A DNA stretch of 64,000 nt, from positions 4,588,001-4,652,000 of the forward strand of contig NZ_JBHUNT010000001.1 of assembly GCF_042685745.1 (NCBI RefSeq), read 5' to 3'. A model generated the notes under the pieces. The model was not told the DNA's origin. It searched no databases and worked only from the letters and a program-made list of their open reading frames with translations. The stretch's first letter is position 1; the number at the start of each line of letters is the position of its first letter. The position numbers were made by a program, and so were the translations under genes. This document shows positions 33,784 through 42,743 of this stretch, one piece after another. This stretch comes from Prauserella_A oleivorans. Its GTDB lineage: Bacteria > Actinomycetota > Actinomycetes > Mycobacteriales > Pseudonocardiaceae.

Positions 33784-34599
33784 GTGGATCCGTTATGTCC
33801 GGTCTGGCAGCGGGCCATCACCGGTGAGGTGTGCTGGATCGGGCCGGACGGGACGCCCTCGGCGCTGGCGGCCACCCCGTTGCTGCTCGGCTCCGCGCCG
33901 TGCGTGGCGTTGCCCTACGCGCGGGCGGACGAGATCGCGGGCCTGCGCACGGCCGGGACGGCGACGTTCGCCGTCACCGACTCGCGATCGCTGCCGCCCG
34001 GCGAGGCGGGCCTGGCCCGGACGGGCCGGGTGCGGGTCCACGACGACGTCACCGGTGAGCTCTTCGCCGCCGAACTGCTCGAGCAGGAGCTGCGCAAGTA
34101 CCCGCCGTCGCGCACACTCGCCGACAGTCCGCTGCTGCGCCGGGAGAACTGGTGGTGGCTGCCGCGCGTCATCGTCAGTCTCGACGGTCCCGCCGACCCC
34201 GGCCTGGTCCGCAGACCGCTCGCCCGCACGAACCCGGCGCGCCACGCGTTGCTCGCCGAGGCCCGGCCGGACGGGCTCGCCCTGCGCAGCGTCGCCGTCG
34301 GGGACGACGCAGGCGCCGACGCCACCGTGGTCCTGCGTGACCTGGCGGGCGAGGCAGGCCCGGCCGAACCCACCCCGGCGCTGGCGATCGGCTACGACTA
34401 CGCGATCCCGGACCTCGAACGGTGGGAGACCTGGTCGCTCGCCGGAACCACCCACGGGAACACGCTGACGGTGACGCAGCGCTCCGGCAACCCCGGCGCC
34501 GAGCTCACCGCCCTGACGCTGCTCGAGCGGACCCGGCGGCACGCGGCGCTCTCCCGCGCCTGCCGGCGCACCATCAGGACGTTCGAGCGGCTCAGGTGA
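33784..34599 (+). CDS. Hypothetical protein, possibly flavin-reductase-like fold
   Basis: A 271-residue soluble protein with no clear motif. The order of strands (GTATFAVTDSRSLPPGEAG, TGRVRVHDDVTGELFAAELL, RENWWWLPRVIVSL) and length are reminiscent of pyridoxamine-phosphate-oxidase-like split barrels, but no cofactor residues can be assigned. It has neither a signal peptide nor membrane helices. The start is GTG 33784. It is divergent from cstA and upstream of the sulfate operon, not obviously part of either. Confidence 0.6.
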   Translation: MDPLCPVWQRAITGEVCWIGPDGTPSALAATPLLLGSAPCVALPYARADEIAGLRTAGTATFAVTDSRSLPPGEAGLARTGRVRVHDDVTGELFAAELLEQELRKYPPSRTLADSPLLRRENWWWLPRVIVSLDGPADPGLVRRPLARTNPARHALLAEARPDGLALRSVAVGDDAGADATVVLRDLAGEAGPAEPTPALAIGYDYAIPDLERWETWSLAGTTHGNTLTVTQRSGNPGAELTALTLLERTRRHAALSRACRRTIRTFERLR

Positions 34600-34662
34600 C
34601 CTTTCTCCCACCATGCGGACGGGCCTGGACCACCTTCTGGACCGCGTGGCACGCTGAACATC

Positions 34663-34743
34663 GTGACTTCTGCCGGTGTGTCCCTCGTGGTGCGACGCCA
34701 CGTCGACTACCTGCGTGTCTCCAGCAGTCTTTGCCGGCGCTGA
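34663..34743 (+). CDS. Leader peptide of the sulfate assimilation operon
   Basis: A 26-residue upstream open frame starting with GTG: VTSAGVSLVVRRHVDYLR then VSSSLCRR. Short peptides with this RRHVDL/Y...RVSSxxC pattern are widespread in actinomycetes upstream of sulfur assimilation genes and are annotated as putative leader peptides. The Cys codon near the end (TGC, third from last) would stall ribosomes when cysteine is short. It ends 148 bases before the sulfite reductase gene. An attenuation mechanism is likely but no clear terminator was located. Confidence 0.8.
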   Translation: MTSAGVSLVVRRHVDYLRVSSSLCRR

Positions 34744-34891
34744 CCCCGCCGCGCCGCTCCCTTTCCCCGGTCGAGCGTGCGCCGATGTGCCGCGAACTGC
34801 TCCCACCACCGGCTCGGCCAGTGCGGTCCGGCACGACAGGCGCCGCTTCGCCGCGTCCACGCCCGAACACACCGCCCTGGAGGATCAGGAC

Positions 34892-36574
34892 ATGGCCCCG
34901 AACACCGGTCGACCCACCCGGCCCAAGCAGCGTCGTGGTGAGGGCCAGTGGGCCCTGGGCTACCGCGAGCCGTTGAACCCGAACGAACGTTCGAAGAAGG
35001 ACGACCATCCGCTCAACGTGCGCTCGCGGATCGAGAACATCTACGCGGCGGGCGGGTTCGACTCGATCGACCCGGGTGACCTGCGCGGCCGGTTCCGCTG
35101 GTACGGGCTCTACACGCAGCGCAAGCCCGGCATCGACGGCGGCCGCACCGCCACGCTCGAGCCGGAGGAGCTCGACGACCGGTACTTCATGCTGCGCGTG
35201 CGGCTCGACGGCGGCGCCCTGACCACCGACCAGCTCACCCTGCTCGGCGAGATCTCGCAGACCTACGCCCGCGACACCGCCGACATCACCGACCGGCAGA
35301 ACATCCAGTACCACTGGATCCAGGTCGAGGACATGCCCACGATCTGGGAGAGGCTCGAGAGCGCGGGCATGACCACCATGGAGGCGTGCGGCGACAGCCC
35401 CCGCGTCATCCTGGGCTCGCCGGTCGCGGGTATCTCCTCCGACGAGATCATCGACGGCACGCCCGCGATCGAGGAGATCAAGCGGCGCTACGTCGGCGAC
35501 CCGCGGTTCGCCAACCTGCCGCGCAAGTTCAAAACGGCGATCTCCGGGCAGCAGGACGTCGCCCACGAGATCCACGACGTCGCGTTCGTCGGTGTCGAGC
35601 ATCCCGAGCACGGCCCGGGCTTCGACGTGTGGGTCGGCGGCGGGCTGTCCACCAACCCGATGATCGCCCAGCGCCTCGGGGCGTGGGTCCCGCTGGACGA
35701 GGTGCCGGACGTCTGGGCCGGCATCATCAGCATCTTCCGCGACTACGGCTACCGCAGGCTGCGCTCGCGCGCGCGGATCAAGTTCCTCGTCAAGGACTGG
35801 GGCGCCGAGAAGTTCCGCGAGGTGCTCGAGACCGAGTACCTCAAGCGGCCGCTGATCGACGGACCCGCGCCCGCGGTGCCCGAGCGGCCGATCGACCACG
35901 TCGGCGTGCACCGGCAGAAGGACGGCCGCTACTACGTGGGTGGCGCTCCCGTCGCGGGGCGTGCGTCGGGTTCGATGCTGATCGCCGTGGCCAAGGCGGC
36001 CGAGCGGGCCGGCTCCGGCCGGGTCCGGCTGACCCCCCAGCAGAAGCTCGTCGTGCTCGACGTCCCGGAGAGCGAGGTCGAGTCCTTGCAGGCCGAGCTC
36101 ACCGCTGCCGGCCTGGAGACCAGGCCCTCGCCGTGGCGGCGCCACGTCATGGCGTGCACCGGCATCGAGTTCTGCAAGCTGGCGATCGTCGAGACCAAGG
36201 CGCGGGCGGCTGCGCTGGTCGCCGACCTCGAGAGCAGGCTCGCCGAGGTCCAGGACGGACTGGACAACCCGGTCACCGTGCACCTCAACGGCTGCCCGAA
36301 CTCCTGCGCCCGCATCCAGGTGGCCGACATCGGCCTCAAGGGCCAGATCGTCACCGACGCCGAGGGCAACCAGGTGGAGGGCTTCCAGGTGCACCTGGGC
36401 GGCGGCCTGGGGCTCGACGCCGGTTTCGGCCGCAAGCTGCGCGGCCACAAGGTCACCAGCGCCGAGCTGACCGACTACGTGGAGCGGGTCGTGCGGAACT
36501 ACCTCGCCCAGCGCACGGAGGGTGAGAGGTTCGCCCAGTGGGTGGCACGCGCCGAGGAAGCCGATCTGCGGTGA
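34892..36574 (+). CDS. Ferredoxin-dependent sulfite reductase (SirA/NirA type)
   Basis: A 560-residue siroheme 4Fe-4S reductase converting sulfite to sulfide with six electrons. The two half-repeat ferrite reductase domains are present (RFRWYGLYTQRKPGIDGG; DITDRQNIQYHWIQ). The cofactor ligands are in MACTGIEFCKLA and NGCPNSCARIQ, the CX5C and CX3C pattern. Neighbours cysH, cysD, cysN and a sirohydrochlorin chelatase support sulfite rather than nitrite. GGAGG lies nine bases before the ATG. First main gene of the operon. Confidence 0.93.
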   Translation: MAPNTGRPTRPKQRRGEGQWALGYREPLNPNERSKKDDHPLNVRSRIENIYAAGGFDSIDPGDLRGRFRWYGLYTQRKPGIDGGRTATLEPEELDDRYFMLRVRLDGGALTTDQLTLLGEISQTYARDTADITDRQNIQYHWIQVEDMPTIWERLESAGMTTMEACGDSPRVILGSPVAGISSDEIIDGTPAIEEIKRRYVGDPRFANLPRKFKTAISGQQDVAHEIHDVAFVGVEHPEHGPGFDVWVGGGLSTNPMIAQRLGAWVPLDEVPDVWAGIISIFRDYGYRRLRSRARIKFLVKDWGAEKFREVLETEYLKRPLIDGPAPAVPERPIDHVGVHRQKDGRYYVGGAPVAGRASGSMLIAVAKAAERAGSGRVRLTPQQKLVVLDVPESEVESLQAELTAAGLETRPSPWRRHVMACTGIEFCKLAIVETKARAAALVADLESRLAEVQDGLDNPVTVHLNGCPNSCARIQVADIGLKGQIVTDAEGNQVEGFQVHLGGGLGLDAGFGRKLRGHKVTSAELTDYVERVVRNYLAQRTEGERFAQWVARAEEADLR

Positions 36575-36732
36575 GCGAACCCACGCCCTCGAGGGCGACA
36601 CCGTTCCACTGTCCGTACTGTGGCGAGGAGGATCTCCGCCCGGAAGACAACGGCGCGTGGCTGTGTTCGTCCTGTCGACGGGTGTTCAAGGTGACCTTCA
36701 TCGGGTTGCAGATTCCGGAGGTAAAGTCATGA
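36571..36732 (+). CDS. 53-residue zinc-ribbon protein in the sulfate operon
   Basis: A small protein with two CXXC knuckles (CPYCGEEDLRP and WLCSSCRRVFKV), a rubredoxin/zinc-ribbon fold. The GTG start overlaps the sulfite reductase stop by four bases and its stop overlaps the cysH ATG. Its size and strict coupling suggest an accessory of sulfite reductase or CysH, perhaps for electron transfer or cluster delivery. No function is established for it as far as I know. Confidence 0.85.
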   Translation: MSEPTPSRATPFHCPYCGEEDLRPEDNGAWLCSSCRRVFKVTFIGLQIPEVKS

Positions 36733-37433
36733 CCGCGGCGAGGACGACCGAAGACCTCAAGGCGCTGGCGGAACAGGCGTCCGAGCAGCTCGCCGACGCC
36801 ACGGCCGAGCAGGCCCTGCGCTGGGCGGTCGACCAGTTCGGCGACGACCTCATCGTCGCGTCGAACATGCAGGACGCCGTGCTGATCGACCTGGCCACCA
36901 AGGTCAAGTCCGATGTGGATGTGCTGTTCCTCGAGACCGGCTACCACTTCGCCGAGACCCTCGGTACCCGCGACGCGGTGGCGACGGTGTATCCGGACAT
37001 CCGGATCATCAACGCCTCCGCGGAGCAGACGGTGGCCGAGCAGGACGCCGAGTACGGCCCCAAGCTGCACGACCGGGACCCGAACCAGTGCTGCTTCCTG
37101 CGCAAGGTTGTCCCGCTGCGCAAGACGCTGGCCAATTACTCCTGCTGGGTGACCGGGGTACGCCGAGTGGATGCACCGACCAGGGCGAACACGCCGATCG
37201 TGACATGGGACGATCGGAACGGCCTGGTGAAGGTGAACCCGATCGCGGCCTGGACCGACGACGAGTTCAACGGCTACATCGACGAGCACGGGATCCTGCA
37301 GAACCCCCTGGTCGGCGAGGGCTACCTCTCGATCGGCTGCGCTCCGTGCACCGCGAAGGTCGCGCCGGGCGCCGACCCACGCAGTGGCCGCTGGGCCGGC
37401 AAGTCCAAGACCGAGTGCGGGCTGCACGCCTGA
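36729..37433 (+). CDS. cysH: Assimilatory adenylyl-sulfate (APS) reductase
   Basis: A 234-residue CysH that reduces APS to sulfite with thioredoxin. The four 4Fe-4S ligands are present (C121-C122 in NQCCFLRK and C204/C207 in GCAPCTAK), which marks an APS rather than PAPS reductase, and the redox Cys230 is in the final ECGLHA. The pyrophosphatase-like loop is IVASNMQDAV. No CysC kinase gene is in the operon, in keeping with direct APS use. ATG overlaps the preceding stop; cysD follows after 11 bases. Confidence 0.95.
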   Translation: MTAARTTEDLKALAEQASEQLADATAEQALRWAVDQFGDDLIVASNMQDAVLIDLATKVKSDVDVLFLETGYHFAETLGTRDAVATVYPDIRIINASAEQTVAEQDAEYGPKLHDRDPNQCCFLRKVVPLRKTLANYSCWVTGVRRVDAPTRANTPIVTWDDRNGLVKVNPIAAWTDDEFNGYIDEHGILQNPLVGEGYLSIGCAPCTAKVAPGADPRSGRWAGKSKTECGLHA

Positions 37434-37444
37434 GGAAGGATGTC

Positions 37445-38365
37445 ATGACCACACTTGAGGCCGCGACCGATGCGGCGCGCGACAATCTGAGCGCCCTGGA
37501 GTCGGAAGCGATCCACATCTTCCGCGAGGTCGCGGGGGAATTCGATCGTCCCGTGATCCTCTTCTCCGGCGGCAAGGACTCCACGCTGCTGCTGCACCTG
37601 GCCATCAAGGCCTTCTGGCCCGCACCCGTCCCGTTCCCGCTGCTCCACGTCGACACCGGCCACAACTTCGACGAGGTCATCGAATTCCGCGACCGGGTCG
37701 TCGAGAAGTACGGGCTGCGGCTGATCGTCGCGCATGTGCAGGACTGGATCGACGACGGACGCCTGCAGGAGCGCCCGGACGGCACGCGCAACCCGCTGCA
37801 GACCCAGCCGCTGCTGGACAGCATCACCGAACACAAGTTCGACGCCGTGTTCGGCGGCGGTCGCCGCGACGAGGAACGCGCTCGCGCCAAGGAGCGGATC
37901 TTCAGCCTGCGCAACGCCTTCGGCCAGTGGGAGCCACGCAGGCAGCGGCCGGAGCTGTGGAACCTGTACAACGGCAGGCACCGCCCCGGCGAGCACGTGC
38001 GCGTCTTCCCGCTGTCCAACTGGACCGAGGCGGACGTGTGGAACTACATCGCCCGCGAGAAGGTCGAGCTACCCTCGATCTACTACGCCCACAAGCGCAA
38101 GGTGTACCGCAGGGACGGCATGTGGCTCACCGAGGGGCCGTGGGGTGGTCCCCGCGAGGGTGAGGTCGTGCAGGAGCTGATGGTGCGCTACCGCACCGTC
38201 GGGGATGGCTCGTGCACCGGTGCGGTCGAGTCCACCGCCTCCACCGTGGAGGAGGTCATCGCCGAGGTGCAGGCCAGCCGGCTCACCGAGCGCGGCGCCA
38301 CGAGGGCGGACGACCGGCTCTCCGAGGCCGCGATGGAGGACCGCAAGCGGGAGGGGTACTTCTGA
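37445..38365 (+). CDS. cysD: Sulfate adenylyltransferase small subunit
   Basis: A 306-residue ATP-sulfurylase catalytic subunit that makes APS from sulfate and ATP. The PP-loop is LFSGGKDSTLLLHLA, and HVDTGHNFDEVIEFRD, FGGGRRDEERARAKER and LSNWTEADVWNYI follow; the end SEAAMEDRKREGYF is the usual CysD tail. GAGGAAGGA precedes the ATG. Two bases separate it from cysN, whose GTPase drives the reaction. Confidence 0.96.
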   Translation: MTTLEAATDAARDNLSALESEAIHIFREVAGEFDRPVILFSGGKDSTLLLHLAIKAFWPAPVPFPLLHVDTGHNFDEVIEFRDRVVEKYGLRLIVAHVQDWIDDGRLQERPDGTRNPLQTQPLLDSITEHKFDAVFGGGRRDEERARAKERIFSLRNAFGQWEPRRQRPELWNLYNGRHRPGEHVRVFPLSNWTEADVWNYIAREKVELPSIYYAHKRKVYRRDGMWLTEGPWGGPREGEVVQELMVRYRTVGDGSCTGAVESTASTVEEVIAEVQASRLTERGATRADDRLSEAAMEDRKREGYF

Positions 38366-38367
38366 CC

Positions 38368-39663
38368 ATGAGCTCTTTGCTGAGGCTGGCGACCGCCGGC
38401 AGCGTCGACGACGGCAAGTCGACGCTCGTCGGCCGGTTGCTCTACGACACCAAGTCGGTGCTGGCCGACCAACTCGACGCGGTGCAGCGCGCCAGTGTCG
38501 ACCGTGGTCTGTCCACACCGGACCTCTCGCTGCTGGTGGACGGCCTGCGCTCCGAGCGGGAGCAGGGCATCACCATCGACGTGGCCTACCGCTACTTCGC
38601 CACGCCCAAGCGCAGCTTCGTGCTCGCCGACACGCCGGGTCACGTGCAGTACACCCGCAACACCGTCACCGGCGCGTCCACGGCGCAGCTCGCGGTGCTG
38701 CTGGTGGACGCGCGCAAGGGGGTCGTGGAGCAGACCAGGCGGCACGCCGCCGTCCTGGCGTTGCTGGGTGTGCCACGGCTGGTGCTGGCGGTGAACAAGG
38801 TCGACCTCATCAACTACGACGAGTCGGCCTTCACCGTGATCGCCAAGGAGTTCGCCGCCCACGCGTCCTCGCTCGGCTACGCCGAGGGCTCGGTGCTGGC
38901 CATCCCGGTGTCCGCGCTGCTCGGCGACAACGTCGCGACCCGGTCGGAGAACACGCCGTGGTACACGGGGCCGACGCTGCTCGAGCACCTCGAGAACGTG
39001 CCGGTGGCGCCGGACCCGCACCAGGCCGCGTTCCGGTTCCCGGTGCAGTACGTGATTCGTCCCCGCACCCCGGAGTACCCGGACTACCGCGGCTACGCGG
39101 GCCAGATCGCGGCGGGCACCGTGCGCCCGGGCGACGAGGTCGTCGTGCTCCCACAGGGACTGCGGTCGACGGTGGAGCGCATCGACACCGCGGACGGGCC
39201 GCTCGAGGAGGCGGGCCCGGGCAAGTCGGTGACCGTGCTGCTCGCCGACGATCTGGACATCTCGCGTGGTGACCTCATCGCCGCGGCAGCCGACACGCCG
39301 CGCGTGACCGACGAGTTCACCGCGGCGCTGTGCTGGCTGTCGAGCAAGTCGCTGCAGCCCGGTGCGCGGGTGCTCGTCAAGCACGGCACCCGCACCGTGC
39401 AGGCGATCGTGGAGGAGCTCAACGCCCGCTTCGACGAGCAGACGCTGTCCATTGTGGACGCTCCGGCATCGTTGGAGCTCAACGAGATCGGCAACGTGAG
39501 CCTGCGCCTGTCCGAGGCGATCCCGGTGGACGACTACACCGACAGCCCGCGCACCGGCGCGTTCATCGTGGTCGACCCCAAGGACGGCGACACGCTCGCC
39601 GCCGGACTGGTCGGCGAGCGCTTCCGGGCGCTGAAGAGCGCCGCCGAGCCGGAGGCGGAGTGA
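38368..39663 (+). CDS. cysN: Sulfate adenylyltransferase large subunit (GTPase)
   Basis: A 431-residue GTP-binding partner of CysD. The G1 motif is AGSVDDGKSTLVGRLLYD, the effector loop has EQGITIDVAYRYF, G3 is ADTPGHVQY and G4 is NKVDL. Two beta-barrel domains follow as in EF-Tu relatives. It has no APS kinase domain, so the product stays as APS for CysH. Its stop overlaps the next gene's GTG by four bases. Confidence 0.96.
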   Translation: MSSLLRLATAGSVDDGKSTLVGRLLYDTKSVLADQLDAVQRASVDRGLSTPDLSLLVDGLRSEREQGITIDVAYRYFATPKRSFVLADTPGHVQYTRNTVTGASTAQLAVLLVDARKGVVEQTRRHAAVLALLGVPRLVLAVNKVDLINYDESAFTVIAKEFAAHASSLGYAEGSVLAIPVSALLGDNVATRSENTPWYTGPTLLEHLENVPVAPDPHQAAFRFPVQYVIRPRTPEYPDYRGYAGQIAAGTVRPGDEVVVLPQGLRSTVERIDTADGPLEEAGPGKSVTVLLADDLDISRGDLIAAAADTPRVTDEFTAALCWLSSKSLQPGARVLVKHGTRTVQAIVEELNARFDEQTLSIVDAPASLELNEIGNVSLRLSEAIPVDDYTDSPRTGAFIVVDPKDGDTLAAGLVGERFRALKSAAEPEAE

Positions 39664-40406
39664 CGTCGATCCCCCTCGTGATCGTCGCGCACGGTAGCCG
39701 GGACCCTCGGTCCGCGGCTACCGTGCGGGCGCTCACCGACGTCACGCGGGCCGCAGCGCCCGGTGTCGACGTCCGGGCGGCGTTTTTGGATCTCTCCGAA
39801 CCGTCCGTCGCCGAGGTGCTGACCGGCCTGCACGCCGAGGGACATCGCGAGGTCGTCGCCGTGCCCCTGCTTCTCGGCCGCGCCTACCACGCCCGGGTGG
39901 ACCTTCCCGCCCTCGTCGACGAGGTCACCAGCCGTCTGCCGCGGCTCTCGGTGACCATTGCCGACGTCCTGGGCGCCGACCCACTGCTGGAAGCCGTCGC
40001 CCTCGACCGGCTGGCCGCGACCGGCGCCGACACCGCCGACCCGGCGCTCGGGGTGGTGCTGGGTGCCGTCGGCTCGTCCCACGCCACGGCCAACGCCGTC
40101 GTGGCACGCCTGGCCCGGGACTGGGAGAACCGCCACGGCTGCCTCGTGGTGCCGGCCTTCGCCAGCGCGGCCAGGCCCGATGTCCCGGCTGCCGTGGCCA
40201 AGCTACGCGCTCGCGGGGCCCGCCGGTTCGCCGTCGCGTCGTGGTTCCTCGCGCCGGGCCTGCTCCCCGACCGCATCCAGGACCTGATCACCACCGCGGC
40301 TCCCGGCTCCCCCGTCGCGGGCCCGCTCGGCGCCGAACCGAGGGTCGCCGAGGTGGTGCTCGCCCGCTACACCAGCGCGCTCGCCGCCTCCGCCCGCACC
40401 GCCTGA
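39660..40406 (+). CDS. Sirohydrochlorin ferrochelatase-like CbiX/SirB protein
   Basis: A 248-residue chelatase with two CbiX half-domains. The metal-binding His of the first is in IVAHGSRDPRSAATVRALTD, and a second in GSSHATANAVVARLA. It inserts iron into sirohydrochlorin to form siroheme, the cofactor needed by the sulfite reductase at the head of the operon; cobalt insertion for vitamin B12 is the alternative. The GTG start is coupled to cysN. It is the last gene of the operon. Confidence 0.88.
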   Translation: MTSIPLVIVAHGSRDPRSAATVRALTDVTRAAAPGVDVRAAFLDLSEPSVAEVLTGLHAEGHREVVAVPLLLGRAYHARVDLPALVDEVTSRLPRLSVTIADVLGADPLLEAVALDRLAATGADTADPALGVVLGAVGSSHATANAVVARLARDWENRHGCLVVPAFASAARPDVPAAVAKLRARGARRFAVASWFLAPGLLPDRIQDLITTAAPGSPVAGPLGAEPRVAEVVLARYTSALAASARTA

Positions 40407-40447
40407 CATCACCCCGTGCCACCCGCCCGGTGTGCCAAGGTGTCCTC

Positions 40448-41215
40448 ATGTCTGACGAACTGGTGCACTACGAGCTCGCCGACGGGGTCGCGACCATCAC
40501 CCTCGACTCACCGCACAACCGCAACGCCCTGTCGGCGCAGTTGCGGACGGAACTCCTCGGCGCGCTCGGCCGAGCCGCCGACGACCCGGACGCCCGGGTC
40601 GTCGTGCTCACGCACACCGGTCCGGTCTTCTGCGCGGGCATGGATCTCAAGGAAGCCAGGGGCGCGAGCTCCGGCGACCAGGGCGTCAACGACGTGCCCG
40701 CCATCCTGCAGCGCATCTGGACCAGCCCGAAGCCCGTGGTCGCCCGGCTCGCCGGACCCGCCCGGGCGGGCGGTGTCGGGCTGGTCGCGGCCGCGGACAT
40801 CGCCGTGGCGGCCGACACCGCGACGTTCGCGTTCACCGAGGTGCGCATCGGCGTGATCCCGGCGGTCATCTCGGTGACCGTGCTGCCCCGGCTGCACCCC
40901 CGCGCCGCCCACGAACTGTTCCTCACCGGCGACGTGTTCGACGCCGAGCGCGCGGCGGCCATCGGGCTCCTCAACGCCGCAGTGCCCGCCGAGCAGCTCG
41001 ACGCGACCGTGCGCCGTTATGTCGACTCGCTCGTCCTCGGCGCGCCCACGGCGCTCGCGGCGACCAAGGACCTGCTGCAGGGCGAGCGCGGCCGCACCAT
41101 GGCCGACGACCTCGCGGACCTGCAGGAGACCTCCGCACGGTTCTTCGCCAGCGAGGAGGGCCAGGAGGGCATCAGGGCCTTCGCGGAGAAGCGCAAGCCG
41201 AACTGGGTGCCGTGA
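40448..41215 (+). CDS. Enoyl-CoA hydratase/isomerase family protein
   Basis: A 255-residue crotonase-fold enzyme. The oxyanion-hole segment is SPHNRNALSAQL with FCAGMDLKEARG, the central loop is ARAGGVGLVAAADIAVAADT, and FTEVRIGVIPAVISV follows. The second catalytic Glu position (near EVRIGVIPAV) is occupied by a small residue, so the precise reaction is uncertain. It ends KRKPNWVP. It is alone, 41 bp after the chelatase. Confidence 0.88.
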   Translation: MSDELVHYELADGVATITLDSPHNRNALSAQLRTELLGALGRAADDPDARVVVLTHTGPVFCAGMDLKEARGASSGDQGVNDVPAILQRIWTSPKPVVARLAGPARAGGVGLVAAADIAVAADTATFAFTEVRIGVIPAVISVTVLPRLHPRAAHELFLTGDVFDAERAAAIGLLNAAVPAEQLDATVRRYVDSLVLGAPTALAATKDLLQGERGRTMADDLADLQETSARFFASEEGQEGIRAFAEKRKPNWVP

Positions 41216-41396
41216 CGCAGGCGGTGTCCCGTGCCCAACCCGGGCGCGGGACACCGGCCCGCTGCCGCCGCCCGAACGGCTGATCCCGGACGCACCCCGT
41301 CGCCTCGGTTCGGCTCTCCCGCCGCTGCCTAGGATGACTCGCACGGAACCCGCATCCGGCGGGTGACCGGATCGCCGAGCCGAGGAGTGCAACGTC

Positions 41397-41864
41397 GTGC
41401 CACGTATCGCGACCGCCGAGCGGGTCGACCGGCCCGCGCTGCTGGAGTTTCTGCGCCCACGTCACCGGGGCGTGCTGGTCACCACCCGCGCCGACGGCCG
41501 CCCGCAGCTGTCGCCGGTCACCTGTGGGGTTGACTCCTCGGGCCGCATCGTGGTGTCGACCTACCCCAGCCGGGCCAAAACCCGGAACGCCCGGCGCAAC
41601 CCGCGGGTGTCAATGTGCGTGCTCTCCGACGACTGGAACGACGCCTGGGTTCAGGTCGACGGCCACGCGGAAGTCCTCGACATGCCGGAGGCCCTGGACG
41701 GGCTGGTGGAGTACTTTCGCTGCATCTCCGGCGAACACCCCGACTGGGCCGAGTACCGCGAGGCGATGGCCAAGCAGAACAAATCGCTCATCAGGGTGAC
41801 GATCGAGGACTGGGGGCCCATAGCAACGGGCGGCTTTCCACCGGAGCTCGCGCAGGACTCCTGA
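41397..41864 (+). CDS. PPOX-class F420-dependent oxidoreductase
   Basis: A 155-residue split-barrel protein of the pyridoxamine-phosphate-oxidase-like class typical of actinomycetes: HRGVLVTTRADGRPQLSPV, RIVVSTYPSRAKTRNARRNP and VQVDGHAEVLDMPEAL. Relatives use F420 (or FMN, heme) and some reduce biliverdin or aflatoxins; the substrate is unknown here. GTG start after GAGGAG. A TAGGAT -10-like element is at 41330-41335. Confidence 0.85.
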   Translation: MPRIATAERVDRPALLEFLRPRHRGVLVTTRADGRPQLSPVTCGVDSSGRIVVSTYPSRAKTRNARRNPRVSMCVLSDDWNDAWVQVDGHAEVLDMPEALDGLVEYFRCISGEHPDWAEYREAMAKQNKSLIRVTIEDWGPIATGGFPPELAQDS

Positions 41865-41941
41865 CCGCGCCGGAGGCCGCCGCGTCGCGGCGCCTGCTGC
41901 CGGCCGGCGGCCGCCGGCATCGCCTCGTGCGCGCCGGGCGC

Positions 41942-42316
41942 TCAGGAGTCGGCGAGCAGGACCGTGAGCCGGCGACTGTCGGCACGGTCCCCGCCGGGCG
42001 CGAGCGCGCGCTGCGCGTCGGAGAGCACGCTGTGCACGGCGAGATACGAACGGGGGTCGGCCTGCTTGAGGACGTCGGAGCCGATCCAGATCAGCACGTG
42101 CTCGCCCACGGGCAGCCACGACAGGTCGGTCAGGCAGTCGTAGAGCGCGTCGAGGTTGCGCCCGAAGTAGGCGGGAAACCGCAGCAGCTCGGCGATCGCG
42201 TCGAGGGTCGCCGTCTTGTCGGTGAGCGCAGTGCCGTCGAGCACGTACGTGAACGCGCCGCGGGCCCTGGCCTTCGCGGCGATCTCCTTCGCGTCCGGTT
42301 TCTGGGCCACAGTCAT
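41942..42316 (-). CDS. Barstar-family ribonuclease inhibitor
   Basis: A 124-residue cytoplasmic protein with the barstar core (YVLDGTALTDKTATLDAIA, FPAYFGRNLDALYDCLTDL, HVLIWIGSDVL). Barstar binds the active site of barnase-type ribonucleases. It overlaps the upstream ribonuclease gene by four bases (ATGA), so the pair is a producer's immunity unit. Confidence 0.93.
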   Translation of the reverse strand: MTVAQKPDAKEIAAKARARGAFTYVLDGTALTDKTATLDAIAELLRFPAYFGRNLDALYDCLTDLSWLPVGEHVLIWIGSDVLKQADPRSYLAVHSVLSDAQRALAPGGDRADSRRLTVLLADS

Positions 42317-42732
42317 CGCCGAGTGTCCACAACAACGAACGACTGGTAGTGGTCGCCGGTGTAGTACAGCTCGTCCTCCGATCCGGTGACGAGCCTGCGC
42401 GTGCCCCGATCGGGGCTGCCCGGTGTTTCGACCGTGTACTCCCGGTAGTAACCGGCTGGCTTCGCGGGCAACAACCTCTCCCTATTGCCGAATATCGTGC
42501 CGTCCTGGTCCGGATACGGGAACGGCCCGCCCTCCTCGATCAGTCTCCACGTCCGCTCCACTTCCGGGGGCAACGTGGACAGGGCCGCGACGGGCAGACC
42601 CGAATCCGCGCCCGGCAGGCTACCTGTGCCGCCGACCGGGCCGTCAACCGCCGTGACCTCCCTGACCAGCCACCCACCGAGCGCCAGCACGATGAGCCCG
42701 ATCAGCGCCACACTGATGCGCCTGCGGGACAA
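42313..42732 (-). CDS. Secreted guanyl-specific ribonuclease, RNase Sa-like
   Basis: A 139-residue protein with an N-terminal signal/anchor (RRRISVALIGLIVLALGGWL) and a ribonuclease N1/T1 domain closely following RNase Sa: STLPPEVERTWRLIEEGGPF, NRERLLPAKPAGYYREYTVE, GTRRLV, YYTGDHYQSFVVVD. The catalytic Glu (EYTVE region), Arg (GTRR) and His (TGDHY) are kept. The Cys pair that forms the disulfide in RNase Sa is missing at both ends. TTG 42732 is the start, six bases after AGGGAGG. It precedes and overlaps its barstar inhibitor. Confidence 0.88.
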   Translation of the reverse strand: MSRRRISVALIGLIVLALGGWLVREVTAVDGPVGGTGSLPGADSGLPVAALSTLPPEVERTWRLIEEGGPFPYPDQDGTIFGNRERLLPAKPAGYYREYTVETPGSPDRGTRRLVTGSEDELYYTGDHYQSFVVVDTRR

Positions 42733-42743
42733 CCGCGGCCTCC

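Noticed and set aside
34892..36574. Nitrite reductase (NirA) as the role of the siroheme reductase
   Set aside because: Cofactor motifs cannot decide, but the operon with cysH, cysD, cysN and a siroheme chelatase points to sulfite.
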